Assembly: GCA_030374765.1 (NCBI GenBank)
Contig: JARGXX010000022.1
Location: 1,240,001 to 1,304,000 of the forward strand
Length of the DNA: 64,000 nt
Reading direction: 5' to 3'
Origin: Agarophyton chilense
Lineage: Eukaryota > Rhodophyta > Florideophyceae > Gracilariales > Gracilariaceae
How positions within the stretch are numbered: the stretch's first letter is position 1; each line of letters starts with the position of its first letter. The notes under the pieces were generated by a model. The model did no database searches, was not told the origin of the DNA, and was given only the letters and a program-made list of their open reading frames with translations. Positions 35,401 through 45,679 of the stretch are shown in pieces. Position numbers and translations under genes: made by a program.

Positions 35401-36725
35401 CAGTCTTTTCGCACCGGTACTCAACTTTGAAATATTTCGCGTCATGATGATTCTCTCCACTACTATGAAATGGGATCGTCAGCACATTGATGTGAAAGGA
35501 ACATTTTTACATGCTAATATGCCTACAGAGAGTCCCATTTGGATTAAGCTCCCGAAAATTAAGGACGTAAGTGAAGCCGATGGCCGTGTTGTGAAGCTTG
35601 TGAAATCATTGTATGGCACTCGGGAAGCGCCGAGGCTCTCGTTCGAAAACCTTTCTTCTTATCTATCCTCCATCGGTTTCAAACCGCTCCAATCTGCTTT
35701 TTGTGTCTTTCTATTCGGAACTGGAACGAATAAGGTCATCGTTCTGGCCTATGTGGATGATCTCAGCATTTTCGGCCCGGCTCATATGACTACATGGGTA
35801 AAGGAAAAACTCTGCACTAAGTATGATATTTCTGATCTCGGTCGAACTGATTTATATCTTGGTGTTTCTATTAATGAGAACCGCAGAGGAATTCTGCTTC
35901 ACCAACGGCCGCTCATTGAGAAGATCATCAAAATGTGTCATATGGATACTGCAACACCCGTCGCTGCTTCTCTTCCTCAAACACATTGTCTGTATGACGC
36001 ATTGACAGTTCCCAGTGACTCTGAATGTTCGGCTATGATGAATGTGCCATACAAGGAGGTTCTTGGATCGCTACTTTTTCTAAGGACTCGCACCGGACCG
36101 GATTTGTCCACAGCGGTGTCCATGCTTGGAAAGTTTGCATCTAATCCTTCACCTGAACATTGGCAATGCATGAAGAAGGTCGTACGGTACTTGGTTGCGA
36201 CGAAGCATTACGGCTTGGAAATACCATACAGCGTCTCTTCTTCTGTTGCGTCTTGGTCCGATGCCGATTGGGGCCGTGATCTGGATAAACTTCGATCGAG
36301 GGGGGGGTCATGTAATCACTATTGGTGACGTTCCTGTGATTTGGAGTTCGAAGCTGCAGAAATCAACGGCCCTATCGACAACAGAAGCTGAGTTCTATGC
36401 TATGTCGGAATGCATTAAACAACTCACTTGGATCAGGAACGTTCTAAATGAACTGGGGTTTGCACTGGACTACCCGATTCCTTAGTTTCAGGACAATCTT
36501 GGTGCAATTGCATGGACGAAAACCGAATTTGGCATGCGAAAAGTGAAGCACATTGAACTAAGGCATCATCACGTATTTGATGATGTCAATCAAGGACTTA
36601 TAGCGATTCATCACGCTCCGTCTGAGAAAAATCGAGCAGATATATTCACGAAGTCTCTGATTGGAGAACTGTTTGCACTGCATCGAACATCTCTCCATGT
36701 TTCACCCGTACCGCTCGAGGGGGGA

Positions 36726-36973
36726 TCTCAGTGAACTTGAATGTTTGTATCATGGTCAATTTATTCTTGTATTGCTTACGTGACTTTCGTTTGATTTTGT
36801 ATTTGTATTTGTTCACGAGAGCATACACTTCGTAGTTTATTGCTCTCGTATTCGTCTGTTGAGTATAAAGGAAGGACTGCTTATCTTACTGCTTGTATCA
36901 GCAGTCCTCAACTCCTATCGTCTTGTTTTCACCTAACTAGCCTCTCCTACGCTCATTTGCACTCGACCTGAGA
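36726..36973 (+). repeat. copia-C 3' LTR (248 bp)
   Basis: It is the partner of 32,202-32,449 and is preceded by the purine run GAGGGGGGA. It is followed by the target duplication GGATG (36,974-36,978). Confidence 0.9.
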
Positions 36974-37311
36974 GGATGTTGCTGGTTTGGTGCTTGTGGT
37001 ATGGTGACGTTAGGATGGAAATATCTTTTCTATTTAGGCTGTGATACTTTTTGTCATAGTGGCTTTGAGATTGTGTTCTTCGTTTTTTATTTTACAGTGG
37101 CCAGTTGCGGGGTTCTTCTTAATGTCCAGGAGCTATCTGTGGTTAGGTTTGAACATGAAAAGTTCATATCCGGTCCCGAGGTTGTACAAAGATTGTATCT
37201 TATGGCGTAAAGGGGAGTTGAACCTATGATGGTGCAAGTGAATTCGTCGTTTTTATCATTAGGGGCGAGTGAGCATCCCCCCCCCCTCCCCCCAATGCAA
37301 AGAGTTGTCAT
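36974..37311 (-). mobile_element. Probable upstream part of the old minus-strand copia-A copy
   Basis: On the minus strand this stretch is A- and C-rich like copia-A and lies where the segment upstream of the integrase would be if copia-C had split one element. The protein-level match is weak, so the call rests mainly on position, composition and the GGATG duplication. It is broken and old. A run of C (37,276-37,293) lies at its end. Confidence 0.4.
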
Positions 37312-38379
37312 TGGTCAAAGGTCTACACTGAGTACGTTTCAACACGGTGCATGCAAGTACAGATTAATGCTAATTGTCAGCACGCAGAATCTTCGATTCT
37401 GCTCTGAATCGATAGGTTACGGTTTGGAGGTCCTTCTAGGCAGGGCAAGACAGACTGAATTGCACTCACTTTGCAAGACAGAAACTTCTTTTTTGGCCTG
37501 CATTTGAATGGGTTGTCTCGATTCATGGTTCCCGGCAATTGTAGAAGGGACAGTGCTGACAGGGCCCGAGAGTTTAATAATAATTCTAGTTGTATGTTAT
37601 GAGAAGACTCACGGGACCCCTATAAAAAGGGTCATTGACATCGGTTCGCAAAAGAGGATTTCCTCATCGACCCTCAGAGACTAAAGTTTGTTTCACCCAA
37701 CGAACTACGATAACGTTTAACTCGCTTGCAGAGATATCAAGTCTGGCTGCCCTTGCAACACTGTAGATTGACTAATGCGACATATTTTGTGATGCGATAA
37801 GACCCCGCTCAACGCATATTGAACTTGGAGACCTTTCGCAGGTTTCAATCGCCTGTAGTCCCTTAGAGCGTACCTAGAAGATGCTTGTAACTATTTTTAA
37901 AGCGCAGAAAACTCCATCGGAATCTTGGAAATCCACTAAGCTCCTTCTGGCCGCGTCGACACGAATCCAACATGAGTCTCAAATCTGGGTGCGTTTCAAC
38001 TCCCCTTGAAACAGATTAAGAGTTATTTAACCCCGTTCATCGCCATACGATAGATAAAAACTCGACATAGTGCAAATCATTGCTCAGAATGAGCCAAACT
38101 AATCTTCAACGTTTTTTCACTTCCAATCGAGGCGCAGAACAGAAATTACAGGTGAAGAACTAATCAATTGAGTTAGTGATGTCCTACTGCCTTAGTTCTT
38201 ACTAAGTTGAATACGTTTGTAATGCTTAATTTTGTAAAATCTGAGAAGGGAGGATCACAGTCACTCAAACACCTGACAGAGAACCTGTCAAATCAGAGAA
38301 AGACGTTTTTCCTATTCAATTTAACCCGATAGACTCCGTGAAAGAAGTTGAACAACTCTTACTGGGCCATGTACTGTAA
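37312..38379. other. Unassigned; possible LTR with TATA box
   Basis: A TATA box (CCCCTATAAAAAGGG, 37,616-37,630) lies in sequence that could be the 5' LTR and leader of the gypsy element downstream. No second copy of it was found beyond that element, so the LTR call is a guess. No gag is recognisable. Confidence 0.3.
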
Positions 38380-40920
38380 CAGCGTCTTGAACGTCTGCGT
38401 GACACGTTAAGACAGTTGACACCCATATGGGGTGGCTTTCTTGGTGAGATTCTTAGAACGGACCATCAGATAGACTTGTTTCCGAACGAAAGACGGGTTG
38501 CTCAACGCCCTTACAGAGCAGGCAGGCCCAAGGGCTCATGAAAAAGAACAGTTCGAAGTGACCAAAGTGCTCCTAGCTAGAGAAATCGGACCAGTTCATT
38601 CGCCGTAGACATCTTTAGTCGTACGGACTCCGAAACCAGATGAGTCCTTGCACTTCTGTACCGACTACCGTCGCTTGAACAACGTATCCATCATGGACGT
38701 ATATTTAATTCTACGATTGAATGACTACATCGACTGACTCTGGAGTCTAAGGTTTTTTGGCCTTGGACACCAATTGTGAATACTTGCAAGTTTTCCTCAC
38801 AAAAAAAGACCTGGAAAACACAGCTTTTTTCTGTCATTCGGGATTCTATGTTTTCAAACATATTCATTTTGGTCTGACAATGCTCCCAGTACCGTTCAAC
38901 GTGCTCTGAATATCTTACTAGCCCACTTTATGTGGCACAAATGCTTTGCCTATCTGGAATATATCATATTTTTCTCAGATATTACGCATGTACACCTCAC
39001 CCAAGTCATGGATATATAAACACGCTATGTGAGGCACGAATAATTCTCAAGTCAGGAAAAAGATATTTCTTTACAGATATTGTCACGTATTTTGGTCACA
39101 TTCTCCAACCTGTGCCGATAATGATCGAGGAAGCTCTAGTTCGCTCACTTTCTCGAGCCATAAAGCCTATAACTCCGATAGAACTACGTTTCTTTCTAGG
39201 ATTGAGTAACGTCTACCGACCATTTATACCAAACTTTGGAGACATCGCCGAGCCCTTACACACACTTCGGCGGAAAAGTGAACCACCTTAGTTGGAACCC
39301 TTAACGTCTTCTCATACGGATGCTTTTAGTTTTCTTACGAAGCTCGTCAAAACACCACCGATCCTGTCTGTAACGAAACTCAGATTACCAATTGCAGTGG
39401 AAACAATTTCTAGCGACCAGCAAGTAGATTATGCCATTTTTTCAGACAACTTCCGAAGGAGAAAGATATTCCAATGAGTATTGGTTATGTTCAGTGAATA
39501 TCCACGAACGCAACTTCTTGGTGTCGGAAAAAGAGTGTCACGCCGTTGTGTGGCTCCTCTTTACTCTCGGAACCTATCTCATGGGTGTGGAGTTTACTGT
39601 CTACACAAACCACTTCTCCAAAAGATGGCTTTTAACCCTTTCGGATCCATCAGGTCACCTAATGCGTTGGAGACATCGCCTAGCGCAATATGACTTAGAA
39701 AATATCTACAAGAAGGGCACGCAAAATGGACCATCAAACGCGCTCTCAAGTTTACCCCTGAATAGAGAGAACCTATCCAAAGAATGACGAGGATATACCT
39801 TGCATCGTCGTTAGTGATCGAGTACCATATAAGCTGGATTGGATACACTATACGTGGTACATCTTCAAAATGGTGTACTTATCCCCACAAGTAGTGGTTC
39901 AACATATTGTGAAGTACGGACTGTTCTAGGATACACGTGATAAGACGCAACCACTCATTGAAATTGAAGCTTTTCCCGGCACGAGCTTCTCTCGAATGTG
40001 TGCCAATCGACATTTTTGGGCCACTACTAAGCACTCGATGTGAACAAAAATTTATACCCATTATTACGGATCTCTTTTCCAGGTTCGCTCGGACGGTACC
40101 TTTAAGGGAGGTACCAGATTTTGCGTTTGCAACTTTTGTAACTCACTGGTTCTGTGTTTACTGCCTTCCGGTTCATCTTCTGTCCGATAGCGGAAAGCAG
40201 TTTGCATCGCGATTTTCGAGGACATGTGTCAAATTCGTGGAATAAAAACTCTCTCAACAACGACGTAGCACTCCCAATGTAATTGACAAGCCGAGAAGTT
40301 CAACCGAACGTTATTTGTATGTCTCAATTCTTACGTGGCCGATCATATCAATTTCGGGATCTGTTTATTAATGCTTTATCGTCCACATAAAACACGGAAA
40401 TACACAGTAAAACGGGGTTGACCCCATCCGAATACGTCTTGTCCCGTCCATCGCCTGATATCGCGTTAAACCCTCAGCCTACGCTGGAGAGTTTCTGTTA
40501 CGTGAACTATTATTGCCACAAGTGGGAAGGTTGGTTGACCAAGTTGATTCCCGCTGCCTGCAGTTCAACGGCCCGTGACCCAGCCGGTTTAAAGCATGAT
40601 TTGGACTCTAGTATATGCGGTACAGCACCACTGATCAAATCGAATGACTGCGTCTTCATCGTAAGGAATACTGGAATCCCGGTTAGGAAAAAACGCCACA
40701 AACCCTCGCCTCTCACGGACGGGCCCTAGAACTTAGTTTTTGTCAAGGACGATACAATCGTGGTGGAAATGGCCGATAGTCAAGAGCTCATCTCTCGCGA
40801 CCGCATTGAAATTGCCACACCACTGCCCTTAGCAGCACCTGCTGTTGGAAAACAAACCAATACTGTGGATAATGTTCCGCAGCATATGTGAGTGGCTCAG
40901 CGCACATAATTTGTTACAAC
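38380..40920 (+). mobile_element. Ty3/gypsy pol relic (RT, RNase H, integrase)
   Basis: The parts are in gypsy order. RT starts near 38,400 (DHQIDLFPNERRVAQRPYRAG) and includes CTDYRRLNNVS near 38,660 and TDIVTYFGHILQP, LRFFLGLSNVYRPFIPNF at 39,070-39,240. RNase H is at about 39,480-39,760, with SEKECHAVVWLL and HLMRWRHRLAQYD. The integrase core is at about 39,940-40,240, with VPIDIFGPLL and LLSDSGKQFASRF. A C-terminal module is near 40,740-40,800 (SQELISRDRIEIA). It has many breaks and is old. No chromodomain or paired LTRs were found. The closest relative in the window is the minus-strand relic at 27.6-28.5 kb. Confidence 0.85.
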
Positions 40921-42109
40921 ACCTTGTTTCTTGGCACATCCTCTACAGAGACTCTCTGATCTACAGCTCTTGCTGGGCAATACTCGAAATGGTCCCTTTT
41001 TCAAGCCAACGCGTGGTGTTCACAGTCGCTCGTTGAGGGTTCCGATCGCTTCCTCTGCCACTTTCTCTGAGAAGGAGGAGGAGGAGACGGATATTAATGT
41101 AGACCTCCGACAAAACTGAAAAGGAGAAGCCGTTCAATGATGAATCACACGTCGAAGGCGAAACTAACTCGTTGCCAAGGGAAGTGGAAGTCTCCAAAAG
41201 AGTATGCAGAGGCGCCGATGCTACCGGAGAAGACACAGGCCACCCATATTCCCGACTATTGGGCGAAACTTTTTTAAACATTTCAGAAGAAAACGTTGGA
41301 AGTGGTATTATATCGCCGAACCGTTCAAAATAACCGATAACGCTCGCACGAAAGCCCTAACAGGTGGAGGCGCACGGCACGGTGCGCTCTCGGCCATCAT
41401 ATGAAAAACCCATCTGACGGAACGGCCCCCACCTCAGGAGATATAAAAAGTAGCGCATGAGACGGTCGACGCCGTGGTGCATGGCGCATACTGGCATAAC
41501 TGCCTCTGTCGTCAAAATTCTAACCGTCAGGACGGAGGTTCGCATGTATGATCGTGGGGAGCGTCCCAAAAAACCATGTTGGAGAGGATTCTGCGTCAGA
41601 AACACGGCTCAGCCCGATGGTCTATCAGCCTAGAATTCGTTTCCGACCACATAAGAACACTAATAGAATTTGCATGGTTAAATTCAGTACCTCGTTCGTT
41701 GGTACAGCTACGGTCCCACGGCCGACTCGGATAAATCGATAGAGATGTTCACCTTCAAAAGTGGTTTCAAATGACCAACGAACGCGGATAGAGATCCTTG
41801 CAATGATCTCTTATGCTTTTGTGGGATATTTCAATTACCGTGGTGGAAGAGAAGGGAGAAAAGAAAAAAGATACCGAAGTATTTTAGAGGGCGGAATAAG
41901 AAGCAAGAAGAAGACATAAATAACTGAGTATTTATTCGAGTACATCGGTACCGTACCGCTAAGTAGAAAACCAATCTACATCTAGAAGCTACACAGTCTG
42001 TTAGGGTTCATCACAAACTTACGGATTTGAATAGTTACTACATGAGCGGTTTCCTTGAAGACGGGAAAACAAATCCGTGCACATGTCGGCAACGTCACAT
42101 TCGACAACG
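40921..42109. other. Unassigned; possible LTR remnant
   Basis: A TATA-like box (GAGATATAAAAAG, 41,438-41,450) and a purine-rich run (about 41,845-41,915) suggest LTR and PPT remnants, but neither has a partner in the window. A 106-codon minus-strand frame at 40,961-41,281 is not recognisable. Confidence 0.3.
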
Positions 42110-42385
42110 CTACACGCCAGCTCTATCTCGCGGAGGAAGTGGTAGATTAAGATCGCCTGACACGCTGCCTCGGCGAGTCAGGCGAACGTAATCTCCGGTT
42201 GGCCCGCCTCTAACAGGGGCACCCTGACCCAGAACGCCTACTGGCGGAGCCGGTGTTTCAACACCACCTGCAACGAAGTAAACAGCATCCGCAACTTTAT
42301 TCACGTCCATATATGGCTCGACAGGGTTCCCTGTTTTGTGCGGCTCCTCCATAGCTTGGGTTTCAATCACTTTAGTGGACGCCAC
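42110..42385 (-). pseudogene. Possible short-chain dehydrogenase C-terminal fragment
   Basis: This 91-codon minus-strand frame contains EPYMDVNKVADAVYFVAG. In many short-chain dehydrogenases/reductases a block of the form EPxMDxxxVAxAVxxMA lies near the C-terminus. The upstream TKVIETQAMEE also fits the usual position. The glycine-rich cofactor motif and the YxxxK active site of a whole enzyme are absent, so this would be a fragment at most. The downstream part (proline- and glycine-rich) does not fit. It could be chance. Confidence 0.25.
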
Positions 42386-42696
42386 TCCATGATTGGGTTT
42401 TTTTTATCGAATATCGCGTTTCCACAGTCGTAGACATGTTAATACTCCGTTGCGTACACGAAAACGGTCAGATGCCCTTCGGGGATATACAGCGGAGCAA
42501 ATAGAAGTTTGATAGCCTCCTCCGAGCAGATCTCATGATTTTCCTAGGGGCTGAAATAGATGAAGTCACACGCGAGCGGAACTCGACATCCTGCTGAAAG
42601 TTCCTGCTCCCGGTCACCGGGGGCACCCTCATTCTGTGAAAAAGTAACAGGAGCCAAGTCAACCTTGCCGAAGAAATCGAGAAGTGTCCTCACCTC

Positions 42697-43411
42697 GTGG
42701 GCGTGAGTTTCACCACCTCATGGCATGCAAAAGATCAAGGAAAGAACGCCATCGTGATCTCGCAAAGGAATGAACAACAGTCCGTACTGGTCGTAAACCT
42801 CGCAGAGGATGAAAACCCTCGTGCGGATAGTTCACTCGGTGATGAAATTGGACCAAAGTCCAAACTGAAGATCCTCGAGCAGGTAGGACTCTTAATACGT
42901 GATGACCGGAGATTGTTCGACGTAACAGCCTCCAAAATATTCGAGATAAAACCACCAAGATTGAATGAGAATATAACAACCGCGTCGGTTGGCCTCGAAA
43001 ATGCGGTTGATCTCCCCGTTTTGATGCGGTACCATATACCCGAACCGGGATCGCGCTCACCTCTCAAGGCAGAACATTGGCAAGAAGTTTGCTCGCTCAA
43101 GCTGTCATATGAAGCGGAATTTAGTCCAAATAGTTGGCCAGACCCAGAAAACGGCATCCTGGCGCCCAAGAAGAAGCCACTCCAAGAGAAAATTACAAAC
43201 CTGGGAGGCGGTCAACATATTCAATTTTACTTTGGGAGCGGTACCGCCAAACATCAGGAACTTGGCCATCGGAGATGAGATATTCGGAAGTAGCCCGAAA
43301 AAGCCGTTTATGACTGAGGAGGACAAAAGCCGCATAGCTGAAAGCTACCCACCCGCTCCCGAGGTGATTTATCGTATGATCCGGTATCGCCAACGCCAAA
43401 CGGTTCCGTAA
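42697..43411 (+). pseudogene. Orphan reading frame with one frameshift
   Basis: A 193-codon frame (42,697-43,278) overlaps a second one (43,109-43,411). The protein seems to pass from the first to the second around 43,190-43,230, because the second gives IFNFTLGAVPPNIRNLAIGD in place of a poorer tail. The product of about 230 residues is mostly hydrophilic, with LLIRDDRRLFDVTASKIFEI in the middle and SYPPAPEVIYRMIRY at the end. No membrane segment, zinc finger or known catalytic motif is visible. It could be a host gene or an element protein. The function is unknown. Confidence 0.4.
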
Positions 43412-43426
43412 ATCCCACCAAGTGGT

Positions 43427-43678
43427 TTAAGGGACTGGAATATCTGTCAGAAACATCCCGCTTCTATTTATGTACATTTTCAACAGCGCGTTGTTAAGCA
43501 CCACCTTCGGCTGAGACAACGGCGCAAAACGGAGGATATATGCGTCTACAGTGGGTTTAGGACCTACGAGCAAGTTATAAGAAGGCCCCACCAGAGGAGG
43601 ATAGACTCCCACGGAAGCGACACCTGCGTTTGCGACTCGTGTACCTGGCGCTGCAATTTTCGCAAAGCTCTGCTGCAA
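43427..43678 (-). other. Hypothetical 83-codon frame
   Basis: A minus-strand frame facing the orphan frame above, containing PPLVGPSYNLLVGPKPTVDAY and ending FLTDIPVP. It has no recognised motif and may be a chance frame. Confidence 0.2.
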
Positions 43679-45235
43679 GGGGACGAAACGAAATCCAACG
43701 GAACGGACCTGGAAGAAATACCCCTATGGCATGTTGTTAGTGCGATCTGGGCTGTTGTTACTGTCGTCCACCTTATGGAATTTGACCGAAGATTCGAGGA
43801 AAGCTAGATGGCTAACCAGTGGTGGAAGCCGAGGAATCGGAGAAGTTTATCGCAAAGGTGAGTATATCCCATACACAGAAGTTTGAGAGTGTTCATTGTC
43901 AGAAGCCTTTATTTTCGCTGTCGCCCGTTTCATACCCCGACCGGGATACAAGACCCACCACCCCTATTTTCTTATCTGAGGGATCGCCACTGCTTTGCCC
44001 GATACTACGATTGTCCTACTAGCAACTGAGAATGGGGTTGTGAAGCACAATTATGGTGGTTTTCTACGTCTTAAGCATTTTTGCCACTTGAAAGTTGTTA
44101 TAAATCTTAACTCAATGAGGGAGTATCATTGCCCGACGGACTGGTCGGGCACAGGAGGTGTACACGTAAAACGCCAGTACTGCTGGTCAGTTTAAATTTG
44201 TTTTTTCTGCGTGATTTCTGCTAGGATAAGAAGTTTACTGTAGTACTATATCCTATAAAGTAGCTCTTCTTTCTTACCTTGCTGCTCATTAAATCCTCTT
44301 CAAACTGGTTTTTGTGGCTTTAAGTGTTTTCCAATTTTTCGTGCTAATACTGTCTTTGGAGGTTCGAACCAACCCCTCGTCCCCAATAAAAGTATTCCCG
44401 CCGTTGAAATTTGTCATTCATTTCTCAATATATTCTCGCTTGTGTATAGGGTTGTTTCAATTTCGTTTCCTCAGGTTCCCGTGGCCTAAACCCCGTTTCC
44501 TCTATTGGGCGACCTCTTTTTTCCTCTCTCTCTTGTCTGATTACCCCCTTTGAAATAATACCCCTGGACCTACTCCATCCAATCCACACTCTCTGCTTGA
44601 CTTCCTTACGCATTATTTGAGTGGCTTTGTTTCTGTGCTACACTTCAGAGGAGACTATACCGAACCCCTTCGTGTCGTGCGGTTACTCGACCTCGCACCA
44701 CATGTGCTACTGACGTTTTTCATGTTTTTAAAAAATATTTCCGGCTCTTTGAGAGCACAACAGAAGCAATACCGTTCACGCTGTGCTCCATCCACTAGTT
44801 TCACTTCCTGTTCTGTCCAACGACTTTATGGAATGGGATGCAGAGAAAGCCCAAAACCTGTAACGCAGGCGCAGGAAAATAATTCTCTTGGAAATGTAGC
44901 TATGATATATGAAATTCGAGGATCATTAGTGTACTAATATGGCTTTCTCGCTCTTATTCAGTTACATATTCGAGCAACCCAAGAAAGAGCCGCAACGGTG
45001 AGCACCAAATCCAAGTTTTTAATACAACGATTTGAGAATTGTAAGAATTGGAGACGCCTTTAACCATTACAAACTACAGTCGTGTTGGAATCTTTAAACC
45101 CATACACTGCAGTGAATACCATTTTCTGTCCCAAATGTCGAGGCTGATCAGATTAATCGCGTTTTCAATGGATGGCTGGCGACACAAAGAGACAGGTCGT
45201 TCGTGAGAAGAATACAAACGAATGAGAAGAAAGTT
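43679..45235. other. No recognisable gene
   Basis: Low-coding sequence. A short block near 44,610-44,640 (GAGTGGCTTTGTTTCTGTGCT) resembles repeat C at 56,085 and 62,875, but the likeness does not extend far. No other feature is supported. It ends at the first base of a family-G LTR. Confidence 0.45.
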
Positions 45236-45679
45236 TGAAGGAACAACGATAACGGTTGAGTCCCATGAGCCGCCGTGGCCTGAGGTATCTTACAGACGCC
45301 AAACAGACGAGCCGACTTCAGCTGGGCTCATTTGGATCTTTATTTTATTTTAATTAGTGTAAAAGATTAGCATTACAGTGCCACGGAGATCTCAGCGCCT
45401 CGCCAGTACTATTTACTTGGCCCGAGTGACGCTTCTTCCTTAGAGTAAGGTAGGAACCGTCAGGATTCTAAATAACCCCCTTTGGTAAATTGGTTCCACC
45501 CTTTGGTCTTCAAGCCATTGTTTACGTAAATTTAACCTGTATGACTACGCAGAAAACGCCAGCCCGTTGCACCAAGTACTCTGGGAGTGCCGCCGTCAAT
45601 GATTCGAACCTTAGGACTCGCTCTACCACGCTACCACCGGTCGAGACCCGTACGCTGACGCACCAGTCATTGCCTTACA
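45236..45679 (+). repeat. Family-G LTR, 5' plus copy (444 bp)
   Basis: It starts TGAAGGAACAACGATAACGG and ends ATTGCCTTACA. It is followed by TTTTGGTCTTTCGAC, where TGGTCTTTCGAC could be a primer-binding site for a tRNA 3' end. The minus copy has TGGTCTCCCGAC in the same place. The tRNA could not be named. Confidence 0.9.
45601..45633 (-). other. tRNA-like module inside the family-G LTR
   Basis: On the minus strand, TAGCGTGGTAGAGC resembles a tRNA D arm, and GGTTCGAATC ten bases later is a B-box/T-loop sequence. The copy near 54,333-54,345 reads AAGGTTCGAGTCCTT, which can fold as a T arm with a 7-base loop. No anticodon arm lies between, so this is not a tRNA gene. The spacing is too short for a normal Pol III promoter. 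Confidence 0.45.

Larger units (their letters stand above)
32197..36978 (+). mobile_element. Ty1/copia retrotransposon, family copia-C, with target duplication
   Basis: The element proper is 32,202-36,973, flanked on both sides by GGATG. Gag starts at the ATG at 32,581 (MDSDGLKVRIMPF), and a zinc knuckle CGICNKENHTTNRC lies near 33,210-33,250. The protease motif MLDSGSTAHLTS is near 33,455. The integrase is at about 34,000-34,680, with SSNGLTERNIAV. RT is at about 35,290-36,000, with the box YVDDLSIF. RNase H is at about 36,240-36,680, with STTEAEFYAM and ADIFTKSL. It is broken, with several breaks. The LTRs differ at about 13 of 248 positions, similar in age to copia-A at 10.5 kb and clearly older than copia-B. 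It sits inside an older minus-strand copia-A copy. Confidence 0.93.

Noticed and set aside
37276-37293. Run of C as a functional element
   Set aside because: A simple homopolymer in decayed repeat DNA; nothing else supports a role.
44120-44720. A diverged third copy of repeat C
   Set aside because: Only short blocks match (GAGTGGCT.TGTTTCTGTGCT and GTATAGGGTT). The order is right but the likeness between them is too weak to claim by eye.
45601-45633. A functional tRNA gene in the G LTR
   Set aside because: There is no anticodon arm or acceptor stem, and the D-arm and T-arm pieces are only about ten bases apart.
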